The notes beneath the pieces are model-generated. The model ran no database searches. It was not told the origin of the DNA and worked only from the letters and a program-made list of their open reading frames with translations. Both the position numbers and the translations under genes were made by a program. A stretch of DNA of 30,297 nt, from contig CAZKTO010000032.1 of assembly GCA_964555685.1 (NCBI GenBank), positions 1-30,297 on the forward strand. Direction: 5' to 3'. Below are positions 1 to 7,289 of the stretch, piece by piece; within the stretch, counting starts at the first letter, position 1; each line of letters opens with the position of its first letter. Source of the stretch: CAZKTO01 sp964555685 (GTDB lineage: Bacteria; Chloroflexota; Dehalococcoidia; SHYB01).

Positions 1-80
1 TCGGGGCTCGCAATGACGAGGCGGCAGCCATGCCCTCTGGTGGCTTGAAAGCATTCACTTGACTGAGCACTAGGGCCTCC
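1..80. repeat. Fragments of dispersed intergenic repeats at the window edge
   Basis: Bases 7-17 (CTCGCAATGAC) recur at 24264-24274, and bases 59-70 (TTGACTGAGCAC) recur with one change at 25631-25642 inside a larger inverted repeat. This stretch therefore looks like the end of one or two dispersed non-coding elements and not a gene. I see no clear promoter; TTGACT at 59-64 is explained by the repeat, and a possible extended -10 (TGCTACCCT, 91-99) precedes the next gene at a distance that does not pair with it. Confidence 0.45.
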
Positions 81-128
81 TCCTCTCCTGTGCTACCCTG
101 TCTGCACGCCCGCGAGCGGAGGAACATC

Positions 129-974
129 ATGGACACCGGCGCCTTCTACGGCTTCACCGTCGAGGTACGCGACCAGCACGTCGCCCTCGTCGCCTTCAAC
201 CAGCCCGAGCGCATGAACGGCCTGCTGCATCAGACCAAGCGCGAGCTCGTCGAGACGATGCTCCAGGCCCAGATGGACGACGCCGTCCGCGTCCTCGTCT
301 TCACCGGCTCGGGCCGCGCCTTCTGCGCCGGCGACGATATCTCGGGCCGCGAGCCGCCGGAGGCCACGGGCAGCCGCATGCCCAAGATCCCGCGCGGCGC
401 ACGCAACCCCATCCGCACCTACGACGCCCTGCGCCTCTGGTCGCAGCCGCTCAACCTCGCCGTCCGCAATCTCGACAAGCTCACCATCGCCGCCATCAAC
501 GGCTACGCCATCCAGTCCGGTCTCTCTCTGGCCCTCGCCTGCGACCTCCGCGTGGCCTCCTCCGAGGCCCGCCTGGGCAGCGGCACCCTCCGCTTCGCCT
601 ACCAGCCCGACGAGGGCGGCCACTACCTCCTCGTGCAGATCATGGGCGTGGCCAAGGCCATGGAGTTCCTCATGCGCAACCGCATCGTCAGCGCCGCCGA
701 GGCTCTCGGTCTCGGCCTTGTCCACGAGGTCGTCGCGCCCGCCGAGCTCATGGATCGGACGATGGCCCTGGCCCACGAGCTGGCCGGCGGCCCCCAGATC
801 GCCATGCGCCTGCTCAAGCGCGCCATCTACAACGCCGCCGAGCTCACCTTCCCCCAGGCCCTCGACGACATCGCGAGCAAGACGGCCATCTCCGATCACA
901 CCGCCGACGCCCACGAGGGGCAGGCCGCTTTCCGCGAGAAGCGCAAGCCCCGGTTCAACAAGGACCTGCCGTAG
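129..974 (+). CDS. Enoyl-CoA hydratase/isomerase (crotonase) family protein with atypical active site
   Basis: A 281-residue protein of normal crotonase length. The start is the ATG at 129, preceded by GGAGGA at 118-123; an upstream in-frame start at 90 lacks such a site. The oxyanion-hole region is clear: FCAGDDISG at residues 65-73 and AAINGYAIQSGLSLALACD at 121-139, with the usual SAAEALGLGLVHEVV near 188-202. Crotonases act on acyl-CoA thioesters, stabilising an enolate. Compared with rat crotonase, the position of Glu144 is Ser133 here and that of Glu164 is about Thr153, so classical hydration is doubtful. An acidic pair (Asp161-Glu162) sits in the PDxGG loop, where some isomerases of the superfamily carry a catalytic acid. 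Substrate unknown. It stands alone on the plus strand, facing the tautomerase gene across a hairpin array. Confidence 0.85.
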   Translation: MDTGAFYGFTVEVRDQHVALVAFNQPERMNGLLHQTKRELVETMLQAQMDDAVRVLVFTGSGRAFCAGDDISGREPPEATGSRMPKIPRGARNPIRTYDALRLWSQPLNLAVRNLDKLTIAAINGYAIQSGLSLALACDLRVASSEARLGSGTLRFAYQPDEGGHYLLVQIMGVAKAMEFLMRNRIVSAAEALGLGLVHEVVAPAELMDRTMALAHELAGGPQIAMRLLKRAIYNAAELTFPQALDDIASKTAISDHTADAHEGQAAFREKRKPRFNKDLP

Positions 975-1018
975 GCCGGCGGCACTCAGCAGCGGGCGCC
1001 TGCCGCCCTCTCCCCCTG

Positions 1019-1208
1019 CCCCCTCTCCGATTCGGAGAGGGGGTGGATAAGAAGGGAGGGGGATTTGGCCACCCTCTCCCGTCGAGGGAGAGGGTGGCTG
1101 GGGGTTGGGGCAGCAGCCCTCTCCATCCGGCTCCCTCTCCGCGCCGGAGAAGGAGAGAAGCAGGTGCCCCCTTCCCTGCAGGGAAGGGGGCTAGGGGGTT
1201 AGGGCCAC
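1019..1208. repeat. Cluster of GC-rich hairpin repeats between convergent genes
   Basis: Three strong hairpins and a weaker one lie in tandem: 1019-1043 (12-bp stem around CTCTCCGA/TCGGAGAG), 1068-1098 (13-bp stem, GCCACCCTCTCCC), an imperfect one near 1133-1160, and 1167-1190 (a perfect 24-nt palindrome). The last unit, with its tail CTAGGGGGTTAGGG, recurs at 8219-8258 inside the prohead protease gene. None is followed by a real T-tract, although the position between convergent genes would suit a transcription boundary. No coding signal is seen here. Confidence 0.8.
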
Positions 1209-1211
1209 CCC

Positions 1212-1397
1212 CTACGCCTCCGAGGCCAGCGCCCCGTTCTGCGCCCAGTTCTCCCTGTCGATGTCCTGGAAGACGATGATCGTCTGATCGGCGGGCGTCT
1301 TGGCGATCCGGACGACGGCGTCGGTGATCGCCCTGGCCAGCTCGGCCTTCTGCTGGTGGCTGCGGCCGGTCCACATCTCCACGCGGACGATGGGCAT
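1212..1397 (-). CDS. 4-oxalocrotonate tautomerase-like protein
   Basis: A 61-residue protein, the standard length for a 4-OT subunit. The ATG at 1397 follows an AGGAGG site, and Met is followed directly by Pro, which becomes the catalytic N-terminal Pro1 after Met removal. Arg11 (numbered from Pro1) lies in WTGR and Trp50 in ENWAQNG, matching positions used by 4-OT and related dehalogenases to bind substrate. The family moves protons on keto-enol or conjugated acids and forms homohexamers in the cytoplasm. The longer in-frame reading upstream (to 1541) is a translation of the 1440-1530 repeat and is not taken as protein. Substrate cannot be told from sequence. Confidence 0.85.
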   Translation of the reverse strand: MPIVRVEMWTGRSHQQKAELARAITDAVVRIAKTPADQTIIVFQDIDRENWAQNGALASEA

Positions 1398-1439
1398 GCG
1401 CTCCTCCTGTATCGGACGCCCTCTGCGGCTGGGGCGCCG

Positions 1440-1530
1440 GGGCGCTCTCCCCCTGCCCCCTCTCCGAGCCGGAGAGGGGTGGCCCCTTCCATGGAAGGGC
1501 CAGGGGTGAGGGCTCACACCATTGTAATGG
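1440..1530. repeat. Dispersed repeat, copy A (hairpin plus GGAAGG palindrome)
   Basis: It contains a CCCCTCTCCG...CGGAGAGGGG hairpin, then CCCTTCCATGGAAGGG, then GAGGGCTCACACCATTGTAATG. The same order and nearly the same bases occur at 3753-3829. It lies just upstream of the tautomerase gene; the remaining bases to 1606 show no gene. Confidence 0.8.
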
Positions 1531-1606
1531 CGATAGTCCATGAGGCACCCGGGGAGTGGGATGAGCGTGGCGAGTATAGCGCAGGCGGTGCGATACCTCG
1601 CGTCTG

Positions 1607-3490
1607 CTATTCGAGGACGAGGCTGTATTCGTAGTAGACCGACGCGCCGTCGAAGTTGTACTGCTCGAGCGCCTCCACGCCGAGGAGGATCGTAGCCGGC
1701 AATTGCCGCAGCAGCGCGGGGTCCTGCCGCGAGCGCGCGACGAAGTCCGGGTGGACCCGGAACAGGTAATCGCCGTCAGCTACACGGCCATAGGCTGCGT
1801 CCGCGATAACCTCCCGGTCGAACTGCCACACGGTCTTGTTGTTTTGCAGGCAGCAGAACTGGACCCGCACGGGGCCCGGATCAACGCCTCGGGGGCCAGA
1901 CCCGCGAGCCGTCAGGTTGATGTCATAGTTCGTTCCCGGCGCGATCTCTTGAGGGAACGGGGGCCAAGTGATCGTAGCGGTTACGGGCTCGCCCTGAGCA
2001 GGGGTTCGTGTGTAGGTCACGGTGCCGATCGACACCTGGAGGACGCGAGTGCTCGTGTCCGTTATGCCGGAAAGGCCGCGAGCGTTTAAGCGCACTGTTG
2101 TGCCCGTCACCACACATGCCGGCGGGCTGGAATATTTGCACCCAACCACCCTGGCGTCTCTAAGCACATACTTGAAGGTCGTAGGCGCTTTGCCTGCCGG
2201 CGTAGCAATCGTCGTTGCGGTAGCTGAACGGGTCGCCGTTGGCGCCAGGCGCGTCGCTGTTGCGGTAGGCGGCCGGGTGGGCGTCGGGATGGCGGTCGGC
2301 GTCGCCCCGATCTCCGGGTGCTTGGCTGGGTCGAAGCCGAGCGCTTTCAGTACGGCTACCGAATGGCGTTCCTTCGCATGCGGCCGTTTGCGTCCGGAAG
2401 ACCACGTCTGCACCATAATGCTCGGATCGCTCTCGTTGTCCCTGGCGAACTCCGGCTTGGCCCGGCTGCCCCCAGCGGCCGTATCCTCATACTCGTCGTC
2501 GATGCCCAGCAGGTGCCCCACCTCGTGGGCCGCAACTTCCGGCGAGTCGATGTCCGCCCACGCGCCGGTGACGCTTTCGCCGGCGGCGGGCAATTTCGAC
2601 ACGGAGGAGCGGTGCGTTCCACCAGGTGGCACCTTGGCCACCGTTACGTAGTGATAGCCCTCGCTGGGAAGGTCATCCTTGCTGAGCTTGCGAATGTTGG
2701 CGACGACTTTGGCGCTCACGGCGGGTTTCACCGCGATATTGCCCGACCACATCGCCTCGATCCCCTTCCGCCACGACTCGATCAACGCATCCGTAACGCC
2801 GTCGCCGTCCACCTCGATGTTGACCGTGATGACAACCCCGCCGTCCTTAACGGCGACGTCAGTCTTCTCCAACGGCGCGGGCAGCGGCCGCATGAGGCCG
2901 GCGCGCGATAGCGGCGCCGGAGGCAGCGCCGTCTTTCCAAACGCTGCGAGGACTCGCTGGGCGTAATCGCGCAGCAGACGCGGCGGTTCGGAGAAGGCTT
3001 CTACTTCCTCGGAGGCTGCGGCCTGTCGCAGCGCCGCCAGACCTTCTTCGCTCCCCAGACGCAGCAGTGTGCCGGCGGCGAGAGCGCGGACAGTAGCATT
3101 CGTGTCGGCCAGCGCGGGGCGGACCGCTGCGGCATCTTGCGGTTGAGCGAGGCTGCCCAGCGCGTAGATAGCGGCCCAACGCCGAACGGTCTGAGGGCTG
3201 CGCAATTCCTGGGCAACCGTGGGAATGCCGAGGCGTCCGGCCTCCACAAGGTCGCGGACGCGGTTGAGCGTGTCGGAATCAGCGAGATCGAACGAGGACA
3301 GCGCGGCCTGGATGCGGCTCTGCGCTTCGGCTTCCGTGGCCGCCGGCGGCGGCGGCACGCGCCGCGTGAGGCGGACCGGCGCGGGAGTGGTGACGTCACT
3401 CGACTTGCTGGGACATGCAGTGAAGAGCAGGACTGCGGTCAGCGCAAGGGTCGCTGCCAGTAGCAATCGCCGCCAGATTGCCTTCAACAT
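1607..3490 (-). CDS. Lipoprotein with HEAT repeats and a zinc-metalloprotease motif
   Basis: A 627-residue exported protein. The start at 3490 is preferred because GGAGG lies 9 bases upstream and it begins directly with a signal peptide (hydrophobic 9-24) ending in LLFTAC, a slightly unusual lipobox with Cys26. Residues about 55-185 form Ala/Leu-rich HEAT-like helical repeats. Residues 322-333 read HEVGHLLGIDDE, a HExxH zincin motif with an Asp-rich continuation in place of the metzincin third histidine; SIMVQ at 357-361 could be the Met-turn, and HAKERH at 371-376 may offer another ligand. A Thr/Pro linker (about 397-436) leads to a beta-rich C-terminal domain with Cys451, Cys459 and a later Cys pair. 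Probably a cell-surface protease or binding protein; its target is unknown. It has its own promoter. Confidence 0.75.
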   Translation of the reverse strand: MLKAIWRRLLLAATLALTAVLLFTACPSKSSDVTTPAPVRLTRRVPPPPAATEAEAQSRIQAALSSFDLADSDTLNRVRDLVEAGRLGIPTVAQELRSPQTVRRWAAIYALGSLAQPQDAAAVRPALADTNATVRALAAGTLLRLGSEEGLAALRQAAASEEVEAFSEPPRLLRDYAQRVLAAFGKTALPPAPLSRAGLMRPLPAPLEKTDVAVKDGGVVITVNIEVDGDGVTDALIESWRKGIEAMWSGNIAVKPAVSAKVVANIRKLSKDDLPSEGYHYVTVAKVPPGGTHRSSVSKLPAAGESVTGAWADIDSPEVAAHEVGHLLGIDDEYEDTAAGGSRAKPEFARDNESDPSIMVQTWSSGRKRPHAKERHSVAVLKALGFDPAKHPEIGATPTAIPTPTRPPTATATRLAPTATRSATATTIATPAGKAPTTFKYVLRDARVVGCKYSSPPACVVTGTTVRLNARGLSGITDTSTRVLQVSIGTVTYTRTPAQGEPVTATITWPPFPQEIAPGTNYDINLTARGSGPRGVDPGPVRVQFCCLQNNKTVWQFDREVIADAAYGRVADGDYLFRVHPDFVARSRQDPALLRQLPATILLGVEALEQYNFDGASVYYEYSLVLE

Positions 3491-3541
3491 GCGCCTCGTC
3501 CTCCGGAGCGCCGGGACAAGAGCGTCTCTGTCATGAAAACT

Positions 3542-3568
3542 ATTATAAGGGCACCTTGCCGTTGTCAA
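3542..3568 (-). promoter_or_regulatory. Promoter of the HEAT/metalloprotease lipoprotein gene
   Basis: On the minus strand TTGACA (3563-3568) and TATAAT (3542-3547) both match consensus exactly. The spacer is 15 bases, shorter than the usual 17. Transcription would start near 3535, giving a leader of about 45 bases before the ATG at 3490. Confidence 0.6.
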
Positions 3569-3752
3569 CGTCGGTGGAGGCACCTATTACGGCTGGCGTA
3601 ACCCGGGATTCCCCATTTCAACTTCCGAGGGAGGGGTTCTCGGCCTCGATCCCAGTTGCCGCCAATGATAGCTCTCTTCCCCTGGCGTTCAACCACGTTT
3701 TGCAACCCCTAAACAGGCGACGGGCGTCCACCCACTACGCCGGAACGCTCGC

Positions 3753-3829
3753 CGCCCCCTCTCCGAGCCGGAGAGGGGGCGGCCCTTCCATGGAAGGGCC
3801 ATGGAAGAGGGCTCACATCATTGTAATCC
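3753..3829. repeat. Dispersed repeat, copy B
   Basis: A 12-bp-stem hairpin (GCCCCCTCTCCG, 54-65 arm; partner 3769-3780) is followed by the perfect 20-nt palindrome 3781-3800 and then GAGGGCTCACATCATTGTAAT. It pairs with copy A at 1440-1530. The rest of the gene-free stretch 3491-4116 holds the promoters and leader listed separately. Confidence 0.8.
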
Positions 3830-3933
3830 CGTGGACGCCGCTCGAACGGGACGTTCAGGCGGGATGGCCGCCGGGGACGAGGGGATGCCCTACAGCCCTG
3901 GGCCATCGGCCGTCGCCGGTCTGCCAATGATAC

Positions 3934-3963
3934 TTGACAGGCCCTGTCAAGGGGGTGTATCGT
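3934..3963 (+). promoter_or_regulatory. Promoter with perfect dyad operator, upstream of the capsid cassette
   Basis: TTGACA at 3934-3939 is followed 18 bases later by TATCGT (3958-3963, four of six -10 matches). The -35 box is the left edge of a perfect 17-nt dyad, TTGACAGGcCCTGTCAA (3934-3950), with two 8-base arms about one central base. A dimeric repressor bound there would block the -35. The repressor is not in the window. Confidence 0.6.
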
Positions 3964-3969
3964 TACGAT

Positions 3970-4074
3970 GCGAACGGATGTTCTTAGACGGTGAAGGGCT
4001 GGCGCGAAACCCCACGCAAGGGTAAGCGATCAGCGCCGACCTCCCGGATCAAGGCCCGCCATAGCGGGCCTTTT
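3970..4074 (+). ncRNA. Candidate structured leader or small RNA ahead of the terminase genes
   Basis: A transcript from the 3934-3963 promoter would run about 100 nt and meet the intrinsic terminator at 4053-4074. Within it GGCTGGCGC (near 4006-4014) can pair with GCGCCGACC (near 4032-4040), enclosing a small CCC/GGG hairpin with a CACGCAA loop. It could be an attenuator controlling the capsid cassette or a stand-alone small RNA. I do not recognise a known riboswitch class, and no open reading frame with a ribosome site is seen inside it. Confidence 0.4.
4053..4074 (+). terminator. Intrinsic terminator before terS
   Basis: A seven-base-pair stem, GGCCCGC (4053-4059) with GCGGGCC (4064-4070), loop CATA, followed by TTTT. 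It lies between the dyad promoter and the first packaging gene, so read-through would be needed to express the cassette from that promoter. Confidence 0.7.
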
Positions 4075-4116
4075 CGTTGCAGCCAGCATATGCATCGCCG
4101 TGGACTCGATGATCGC

Positions 4117-4533
4117 ATGAACCGGAGCGCAGAGCAGGCCGTGACCATCGAAAACAATCAACACGCCAGCAGCCTTATGGAGCAGCAGCAGCGGTTCCTG
4201 GAGGCGTTGGAGCGTCTGGGGACCATCAAGGCCGGCATCGAAGCCGCTGGCCGCGGCGTGAACAGGCGCACTGTCAAGAAGTGGCTGGAGACGGACGCCG
4301 CCTTCCGCGAGCGGTTCGAAGAGGCCAAGACGACGTTCAAGGAATCGATCGAGGAGCGGCTCATTCAGCGCCTCGACAAGGGGAACGGGGCGACGCTGCG
4401 CTTCGTGGCCAAGGGTGAGCTGCCCGAGAAGTACGGCGACAGCCGCCGGCGCCCGGCCACGGAGGCCAAGGACGAAGACGGCTGGGCCGAGGCGGAGCGC
4501 GCCCTGGACGATGACGGCGGCGCCGCCCGATAG
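4117..4533 (+). CDS. Phage terminase small subunit (TerS-like)
   Basis: About 138 residues. It carries a helix-turn-helix-like stretch (TIKAGIEAAGRGVNRRTVKKWLE), then a charged helical segment (DAAFRERFEEAKTTFKESIEERL) and an acidic tail, as in small terminases that recognise DNA and hand it to the motor. Position directly before the large subunit, overlapping it by 23 bases, supports the role. The start is uncertain: ATG at 4117 is chosen, but 4090 and 4177 are in frame and none has a good ribosome site. An upstream extension to 3991 is rejected because it would read through the terminator hairpin. Expected to work in the cytoplasm as a ring with the large terminase. Confidence 0.7.
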   Translation: MNRSAEQAVTIENNQHASSLMEQQQRFLEALERLGTIKAGIEAAGRGVNRRTVKKWLETDAAFRERFEEAKTTFKESIEERLIQRLDKGNGATLRFVAKGELPEKYGDSRRRPATEAKDEDGWAEAERALDDDGGAAR

Positions 4534-5914
4534 CAAAGCCGCCGTCCTGGCTCGATCGCGCCGCGACCCCGGCTACTTCTTCCGTCGCGCGCTGGGCTGG
4601 GAGCCATGGGCGCGGCAGGTCGAGATCGCCCATGCGTTGGCCCAGGCGATCCACGGCGCCGGCCCCAAACGCATCGCCGTCCGGTCGGGCAACGGCGTCG
4701 GCAAGACCGCCCTCGCCGCCCGTCTCATGCTGTGGGTCGTCCGCTGCTTCCGGGAGAGCGTCGTCATCACCACCGCCCCCACCGAGCGCCAAGTCACCGA
4801 ACTCCTCTGGCGCGAGGCCCGCGCCGCCTACCAGGCCAGCCGCATCTCCCTCGACGGGCGCCTGTACGAGGGCCAGCCCCGCTGGGACCTGGGGCCCAAC
4901 CGCTTCGCCCTGGGCATGAGCCCCGAGCACACCCAGCCCGAGGGCTTCCAGGGCTTCCACGCCCGCCTCATCGTCTTTATCGTGGATGAGGCCTCGGGCG
5001 TCCCCGAGGCCCACTGGGAGGCCATCAAAGGGTCGCTGCTGGCCGGGAACGCCATCGTCGTCGCCATCGGCAACCCCATCCGCCTCCACGGCGAGTTCTA
5101 CGAGGCCTTCCACCGGAACGCCGCCCTCTGGCGCACCTTCCACATCTCGGCGTTCGATACGCCGAACCTTGCGCCCGGCCGGGCCGAGGGCGAGCCGCTG
5201 CCGGTCCCCGGCCTGGTCACGCCGGAGGCGGTGGCCGCCGCCAAGGCCGAGTGGGGCGAGGAGAGCCCCCTCTATCAAGTCCGCATCCTGGGGCAGTTCC
5301 CCCAGGCCCCCAGCTCGCAGCTCATCCACCTGGAGTGGGTGGAGGCGGCCATGCGGGCGGGCGCCCAGCCGGGCCCGGCGGCGTTGGGTGTGGACGTGGC
5401 CCGCAGCGGCTCCGACGAGACGGCCATCGCCCTCCTCGTCGGCAACCGCCTCGAACGGTTGGACACCTGGGTCGGCCAGGACACCATGAAGACCGCCGGC
5501 GCCGTCAACGCCTACGCCGAGGCCTGGCCTGGCATCAGCATCGCCATCGATGACGGCGGCGTCGGCGGAGGCGTCGTCGACCGCCTGCGCGAGCTGGGCG
5601 TCGCGGCCCACGCCGTCAAGTTCGGCGCCGCGCCCGACGGGCCCTCGGCCGGCCACTTCAAGAATAAGCTGGCCGAGCTCTACTGGCGACTCCGCCAGTG
5701 GCTCGAGCAGGGCCGCCTCTCCCTGCCGGGGGACTCCAAGCTCACCGCTCAGCTCATGCAGCTGGAGTGGGAGCAGGAGAGCGACCGGACGATCCGCGTC
5801 TACAAGCGCGGTCTCCGTAAGGAGGCGGCCAGCCCAGACCGGGCCGACGCGCTGGCCCTGGCCGTCGAGGCCCAGGCCCGGCGCGAGCGAGGCGTGGGCC
5901 TGTGGCTGTTCTAA
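4511..5914 (+). CDS. Phage terminase large subunit (ATPase/nuclease)
   Basis: A 467-residue motor protein. The N-terminal ATPase has Walker A SGNGVGKT (59-66), a TTAPTERQ segment (87-94) and Walker B FIVDE (156-160). The C-terminal RNase H-like nuclease shows LGVDVARSGSDETA (292-305, Asp295), AIDDGG (345-350) and SPDRADALAL (441-450), which supply the acidic metal ligands. All expected motifs are intact. The protein pumps DNA into the prohead at the portal and cuts the concatemer. ATG 4511 is chosen because it overlaps the end of terS and because the sequence upstream in this frame is terS read out of frame. The portal gene follows directly. Confidence 0.92.
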   Translation: MTAAPPDSKAAVLARSRRDPGYFFRRALGWEPWARQVEIAHALAQAIHGAGPKRIAVRSGNGVGKTALAARLMLWVVRCFRESVVITTAPTERQVTELLWREARAAYQASRISLDGRLYEGQPRWDLGPNRFALGMSPEHTQPEGFQGFHARLIVFIVDEASGVPEAHWEAIKGSLLAGNAIVVAIGNPIRLHGEFYEAFHRNAALWRTFHISAFDTPNLAPGRAEGEPLPVPGLVTPEAVAAAKAEWGEESPLYQVRILGQFPQAPSSQLIHLEWVEAAMRAGAQPGPAALGVDVARSGSDETAIALLVGNRLERLDTWVGQDTMKTAGAVNAYAEAWPGISIAIDDGGVGGGVVDRLRELGVAAHAVKFGAAPDGPSAGHFKNKLAELYWRLRQWLEQGRLSLPGDSKLTAQLMQLEWEQESDRTIRVYKRGLRKEAASPDRADALALAVEAQARRERGVGLWLF

Positions 5915-5943
5915 TGAGGCATCTCCATCCAAGGAGGAGCGCT

Positions 5944-7182
5944 TTGGGACTCCTAGCATCGTTGGCGAAGACCACGTCGCGGCTCACCGCCATCCAGCGG
6001 CGGCCGGGCGGGACGCCCCGACCTGTCGGGGTGCTCGCTCGCGCCAACCCCGTCGCCGGGCTCCTCTTCGACCGCGGCGCCGAGCGCCTCGGCCTGGGCG
6101 ACGACTGGGCGCCCGCGAGCTACGGCGACTACGCCGCTATCTCGCCCGCCGTCTACGCCTGCGTCCATCTCCGCGCCCGGAACCTGGCGCGAGTCCGACC
6201 CCGCCTCTTCGCCCGCCAGGCCGACGGCTCCGCCGTCCCCGTCAGCGATACGCATCCCGCCCAGCGCCTCCTGGACGCCGTCAACCCCTTCTGGAGCCGC
6301 CATCGCTTCTGGTACATCGTCGAGGCCAGCCTGGGCCTGTGGGGCTCGGCCCCCGTCGCCCTCTTCCGCGACAGCCGGGGCCAGGTGCGCGAGCTCTGGT
6401 GGCTCCACCCCAGCCGCTTCAAGGTGGTGCCCGACCGCTCCGCCTACATCAAGGGCTACCTCTACGCCGCCAGCGGCGTCGAGATCGCCCTCGCGCCAAA
6501 GGATGTCCTGTGGTTCCGCTACCCCAACCCCATCCAGGAGTACGCGCCCCTCTCGCCCGTCGCGGCCCTGCGCATGACCATCGACATGAACGTCGACGCC
6601 ATCCGCTTCAACCGGCGCTTCTTCCGCAACGACGCCACGCCCGGCCGCGTCTACCTCAAGACGGAGATGGACCTCACCAGCGCCCAGGCCGAGGAGCTCC
6701 GCGCCCGGTGGGAGCGGGCCTTCAAGGACCCCAACCGTGCCCACAGCATCGCCGTCCTGGACAAGAGCGCCGACCTCAAGACCCTCGCCGTCTCCCAGCG
6801 CGACATGGAGTTCGTTGAGGCCCAGCGCTTCACCAAGGAGGAGATCTGCGGTGCCTACGGCGTCCCTCCGGTCCTCCTGGGCGACCTGCGCTTCTCCACC
6901 TTCTCCAACTTCCAGCTCGCCAAGACCAGCTTCTGGGACGAGACGATGGTCCCCGAGCTGCAGCTCCTGGAGTCCGAGATGAACGAGAGCCTGATGCCCC
7001 AGCTCGCCCCTGGCCTCGTGGTCCGGTTCGACCTGAGCGAGGTCTCGGCCCTCCGCGAGGACGCCAACGCCAAGGCCGAGCGCCACCGCAAGCTCGTCCA
7101 GGCCGGCATCCTCACCATCAACGAGGTCCGCGCCAAGGAGGGCCTGGGGCCAGTGGCGTGGGGGGACCAGTGGCAGCGGTAG
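5944..7182 (+). CDS. HK97-family phage portal protein
   Basis: About 412 residues, typical for HK97-type portals. The start is inferred to be TTG 5944, because AAGGAGG (5931-5937) lies at the proper distance; GTG 5902 and ATG 5914 are alternatives that overlap terL. Recognisable portal features include SPAVYACVHLRARNLA, the wing/stem region with NPIQEYAPLSPV, and FTKEEICGAYGVPPVLLGDL followed by FSNFQLAKTSFWDETMVPEL, the hallmark C-terminal block of PF04860-type portals. The protein forms the 12-fold ring through which DNA enters and leaves. Residues 25-29 (PRPVG) are encoded by a copy of the CCCCGAC/GTCGGGG palindrome found elsewhere in spacers, so the N-terminus seems to have absorbed a repeat without losing the frame. 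Confidence 0.9.
   Translation: MGLLASLAKTTSRLTAIQRRPGGTPRPVGVLARANPVAGLLFDRGAERLGLGDDWAPASYGDYAAISPAVYACVHLRARNLARVRPRLFARQADGSAVPVSDTHPAQRLLDAVNPFWSRHRFWYIVEASLGLWGSAPVALFRDSRGQVRELWWLHPSRFKVVPDRSAYIKGYLYAASGVEIALAPKDVLWFRYPNPIQEYAPLSPVAALRMTIDMNVDAIRFNRRFFRNDATPGRVYLKTEMDLTSAQAEELRARWERAFKDPNRAHSIAVLDKSADLKTLAVSQRDMEFVEAQRFTKEEICGAYGVPPVLLGDLRFSTFSNFQLAKTSFWDETMVPELQLLESEMNESLMPQLAPGLVVRFDLSEVSALREDANAKAERHRKLVQAGILTINEVRAKEGLGPVAWGDQWQR
6016..6031. repeat. CCCCGAC palindrome inside the portal gene
   Basis: CCCCGACCTGTCGGGG is identical, apart from the central two bases, to 7339-7354 (in the protease gene) and 17591-17606 (in a terminator). It is translated in frame. Confidence 0.8.
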
Positions 7183-7212
7183 CTATTCCCTCCCCCCTCC
7201 GACAAGGGAAGA

Positions 7213-7266
7213 GCCTGCCGAAGGGTGCCTGCCCGTACCCAGCAGGGGCGGCCAGGTGGCCGCCCC
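7213..7266. repeat. Intergenic hairpin repeat between portal and protease genes
   Basis: After a CCTGCCGAAGG stretch there is a 10-bp stem, GGGGCGGCCA (7245-7254) with TGGCCGCCCC (7257-7266), followed by TACG. A similar unit ending CGCCCCTACG lies at 23700-23725. There is no T-tract, and the protease ribosome site begins shortly after. Confidence 0.7.
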
Positions 7267-7289
7267 TACGCATTTGTAAGGAGCAACAC

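Noticed and set aside
1019..1208. CRISPR array
   Set aside because: The units are different self-complementary hairpins with no regular repeat-spacer length and no cas genes nearby.
1398..1541. N-terminal extension of the tautomerase
   Set aside because: It is a translation of the dispersed repeat; the real protein needs Pro as its second residue at 1397.
3970..4052. Cyclic-di-GMP-I riboswitch (GAAACC and ACGCAA-like words)
   Set aside because: The tetraloop-bearing helix and conserved spacing of that class are missing, so only an unnamed leader is claimed.
3991..4116. N-terminal extension of terS
   Set aside because: It would translate the intrinsic terminator hairpin and has no family resemblance.
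4361..7086. Long minus-strand ORFs opposite terL and portal (532 and 377 codons)
   Set aside because: They are out-of-frame shadows of GC-rich genes, with Gly/Ala/Leu/Val-biased composition, no motifs and no ribosome sites, while the plus strand has clear terminase and portal motifs.
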